From JAIVGV01 sp035295985 (GTDB taxonomy: Bacteria > Acidobacteriota > Blastocatellia > Pyrinomonadales > Pyrinomonadaceae), in NCBI GenBank assembly GCA_035295985.1, contig DATHBT010000017.1, forward strand, positions 1 through 5,232: a stretch of DNA of 5,232 nucleotides, in the 5' to 3' direction. Shown piece after piece: positions 4,353 to 5,232 of the stretch. Within the stretch, counting starts at the first letter, position 1; the number at the start of each line of letters is the position of its first letter. A program made the position numbers and the translations under genes. The notes beneath the pieces are model-generated. The model was not told where the DNA came from. It saw only the letters and a program-made list of their open reading frames with translations, and did no database searches.

Positions 4353-4415
4353 ATCACGAACAGACAAAACCGGTTCGCATCTTTTTACGATTCACGATTT
4401 ACGGTTCACGGGTTA
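4336..4415. repeat. Second heptad-built inverted repeat (YCGTRAA type) overlapping the cupin stop
   Basis: TAACCCGTGAACCGTAAATC (4336-4355) is repeated as an exact 20-bp reverse complement at 4396-4415, with a 40-nt spacer. The right side extends the 7-bp period: TTTACGA, TTCACGA, TTTACGG, TTCACGG (4384-4411), alternating TTT and TTC. The left side holds CCGTGAA, CCGTAAA and TCACGAA (4340-4360). The unit sequence differs from that of the element at 3941, but the 7-bp period and inverted layout are the same. The left arm supplies the last codons and the TAA stop (4350-4352) of the cupin gene. Confidence 0.85.
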
Positions 4416-4461
4416 TAGTACGTCCTGCGCGGGCCGCCTTGTAGGCCCGTGACGGAGGCCG

Positions 4462-5091
4462 ATGGAGAAGAGCCGGACGGTGAAATTCGAGGTGCTGGGC
4501 GCGCGCGTGGCGAGCGCGTGGGAGGGCCTGCGCCCTTCGACGCGCGCGGCCGTCGAGCGCGCGCTCGCCACGGCGCAGGTCGCGCCGAAGCCCGCGGGCG
4601 CTCTGCACGACACGCGCTCCGAGTGGGAGCTGAGCCGGCTGCTCGCCGCGCTCGACGACCGCGCCGTTGACGCGAGCGCGCGCGCCCTCGACGCCGAGCA
4701 GTCGAGCGAGCTGGTGCGCGTGGCCGACGCCTGCGCCTTCGTCCTCCAGAGCGAGGCCCGCTCGGCCGAGGTCTTCGCGCAGCTAATCGAGCGCGCCCTG
4801 CGCGCCCGCAATTACATCCGCGTGGACGCGCTCTCCGACACGCTGACAGCGCGCCTCGCGCCGCCCGAAATCTGCGAGCTGGCCCGCCACGACAACCCGG
4901 CCCTGCGCGCCATCGCCCACGAGGCCCTCGCGCAGCGGCCGACCTCCGCGCTCGTCGATCTGCTGGGCGATCCGGTTGACGCGGAGGTCGCGCGCGCCGC
5001 GCTCGAACTACAGGCCGACGACTACGAGTCGGAAGAGGCCCGCTGGGTCGTCGCCGCGCTCGACCGCATTGACGAGGAGACGGACGAATAA
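4462..5091 (+). CDS. Unknown 209-aa acidic helical protein, possibly HEAT-like
   Basis: Starts at ATG 4462 with GGAGG (4454-4458) only 3 nt upstream, closer than ideal. The in-frame GTG at 4480 is a fallback. The product is alanine-, leucine-, arginine- and glutamate-rich and reads as helices throughout, with no signal peptide, membrane segment or metal motif. Residues about 75-115 form long helices (SSELVRVADACAFVLQ, EVFAQLIERALRARN). From about 120 to 209 short paired helices recur (DALSDTLTARL, PPEICELARHDNPALRAIAHEALAQ, ALVDLLGDPVDAEVARAALELQ, ARWVVAALDRIDEE), which looks like degenerate HEAT-type repeats. Family and function are not recognised. The opposite strand is open too, but its product is an arginine-rich shadow. 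A strong terminator follows 50 bp after the stop, so the gene ends its transcript. Confidence 0.75.
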   Translation: MEKSRTVKFEVLGARVASAWEGLRPSTRAAVERALATAQVAPKPAGALHDTRSEWELSRLLAALDDRAVDASARALDAEQSSELVRVADACAFVLQSEARSAEVFAQLIERALRARNYIRVDALSDTLTARLAPPEICELARHDNPALRAIAHEALAQRPTSALVDLLGDPVDAEVARAALELQADDYESEEARWVVAALDRIDEETDE

Positions 5092-5140
5092 AACTGTCAG
5101 CCGCGCGGGGCGGTGAAAGTCTCCGCGGCGGAATGGACGT

Positions 5141-5206
5141 GAAGGCCACGAAGCGGGGGCCGCGACTTCAAGTCGCGGCCCCCGCTTCGTGGCCTTCGTT
5201 CTTTTT
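5141..5206 (+). terminator. Very strong intrinsic terminator, 28-bp stem
   Basis: Positions 5141-5168 are the exact reverse complement of 5170-5197, with C5169 at the centre, so the fold is limited only by the minimum loop. The upper stem is CGCGACTTCAAGTCGCG and the base is GAAGGCCACGAAGC. It is followed directly by GTTCTTTTT (5198-5206), a U tract on the plus strand only. This makes it a rightward terminator for the 209-aa gene. No U tract follows in the leftward sense. Confidence 0.85.
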
Positions 5207-5232
5207 GAGTCAGTCCCGCCTGTCAACCCGCG

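Noticed and set aside
4406..5149. A 247-codon open frame on the minus strand
   Set aside because: The product is largely Arg, Ala and Pro, typical of the antisense of an Ala/Glu/Arg-rich gene. The plus-strand 209-aa frame has normal helical composition, a ribosome site and a terminator after it.
5008..5226. A 72-codon minus-strand frame near the right edge
   Set aside because: It runs through both arms of the terminator palindrome and into the antisense of the 209-aa gene. It has a TTG start and no ribosome site.

Overview
The window is a GC-rich bacterial segment, with ORFs open on both strands almost throughout. Twelve coding regions are supported, one of them cut by the left edge. Several proteins look like conserved families of Acidobacteriota: the omega-like subunit, the ABM-like protein, the ChrR-type cupin and the discoidin-like protein. 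The heptad inverted repeats in the gene gaps fit the same group. Acidobacteriota, perhaps class Blastocatellia, is therefore my best guess. It is inferred from protein style and not tested.

Left part (1-1428, minus strand): a tightly packed run of five small genes read right to left. They are an ABM-like alpha-beta barrel protein, an unknown 112-aa protein, an RNA polymerase omega (RpoZ)-like protein, an unknown 75-aa protein and a partial unknown gene. The last four are almost contiguous: one pair overlaps by 8 bp and the next is separated by 3 bp. This is not the usual gmk/coaBC setting of rpoZ, so it may be an accessory omega.

Middle part: an AT-rich divergent control region (1429-1623) holds a 22-bp imperfect dyad. 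It overlaps a TTGACA hexamer facing left and lies just upstream of an extended -10 facing right. The rightward unit encodes an XRE-family regulator (TTG start, basic tail) that overlaps by one base with a discoidin-like 157-aa protein. It ends at a 17-bp-stem hairpin, opposite a converging gene for a zinc-ribbon, one-TM, tandem-PDZ membrane protein (2549-3544, minus).

Right part (3545-5232, plus strand): a divergent promoter region is followed by a 72-aa conserved small protein, a stand-alone 110-aa cupin and an uncharacterised 209-aa helical protein, then a very strong 28-bp-stem terminator. The cupin is bracketed by two different heptad-built inverted repeats. One fills the gap up to 4 nt before its start codon. 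The other supplies its last codons and its stop.

I see no CRISPR array, tRNA, rRNA, transposase or clear defence system. The most interesting signals are the two heptad elements around the cupin, the omega-like gene in a run of unknown small genes, and the dyad operator candidate beside the XRE gene.
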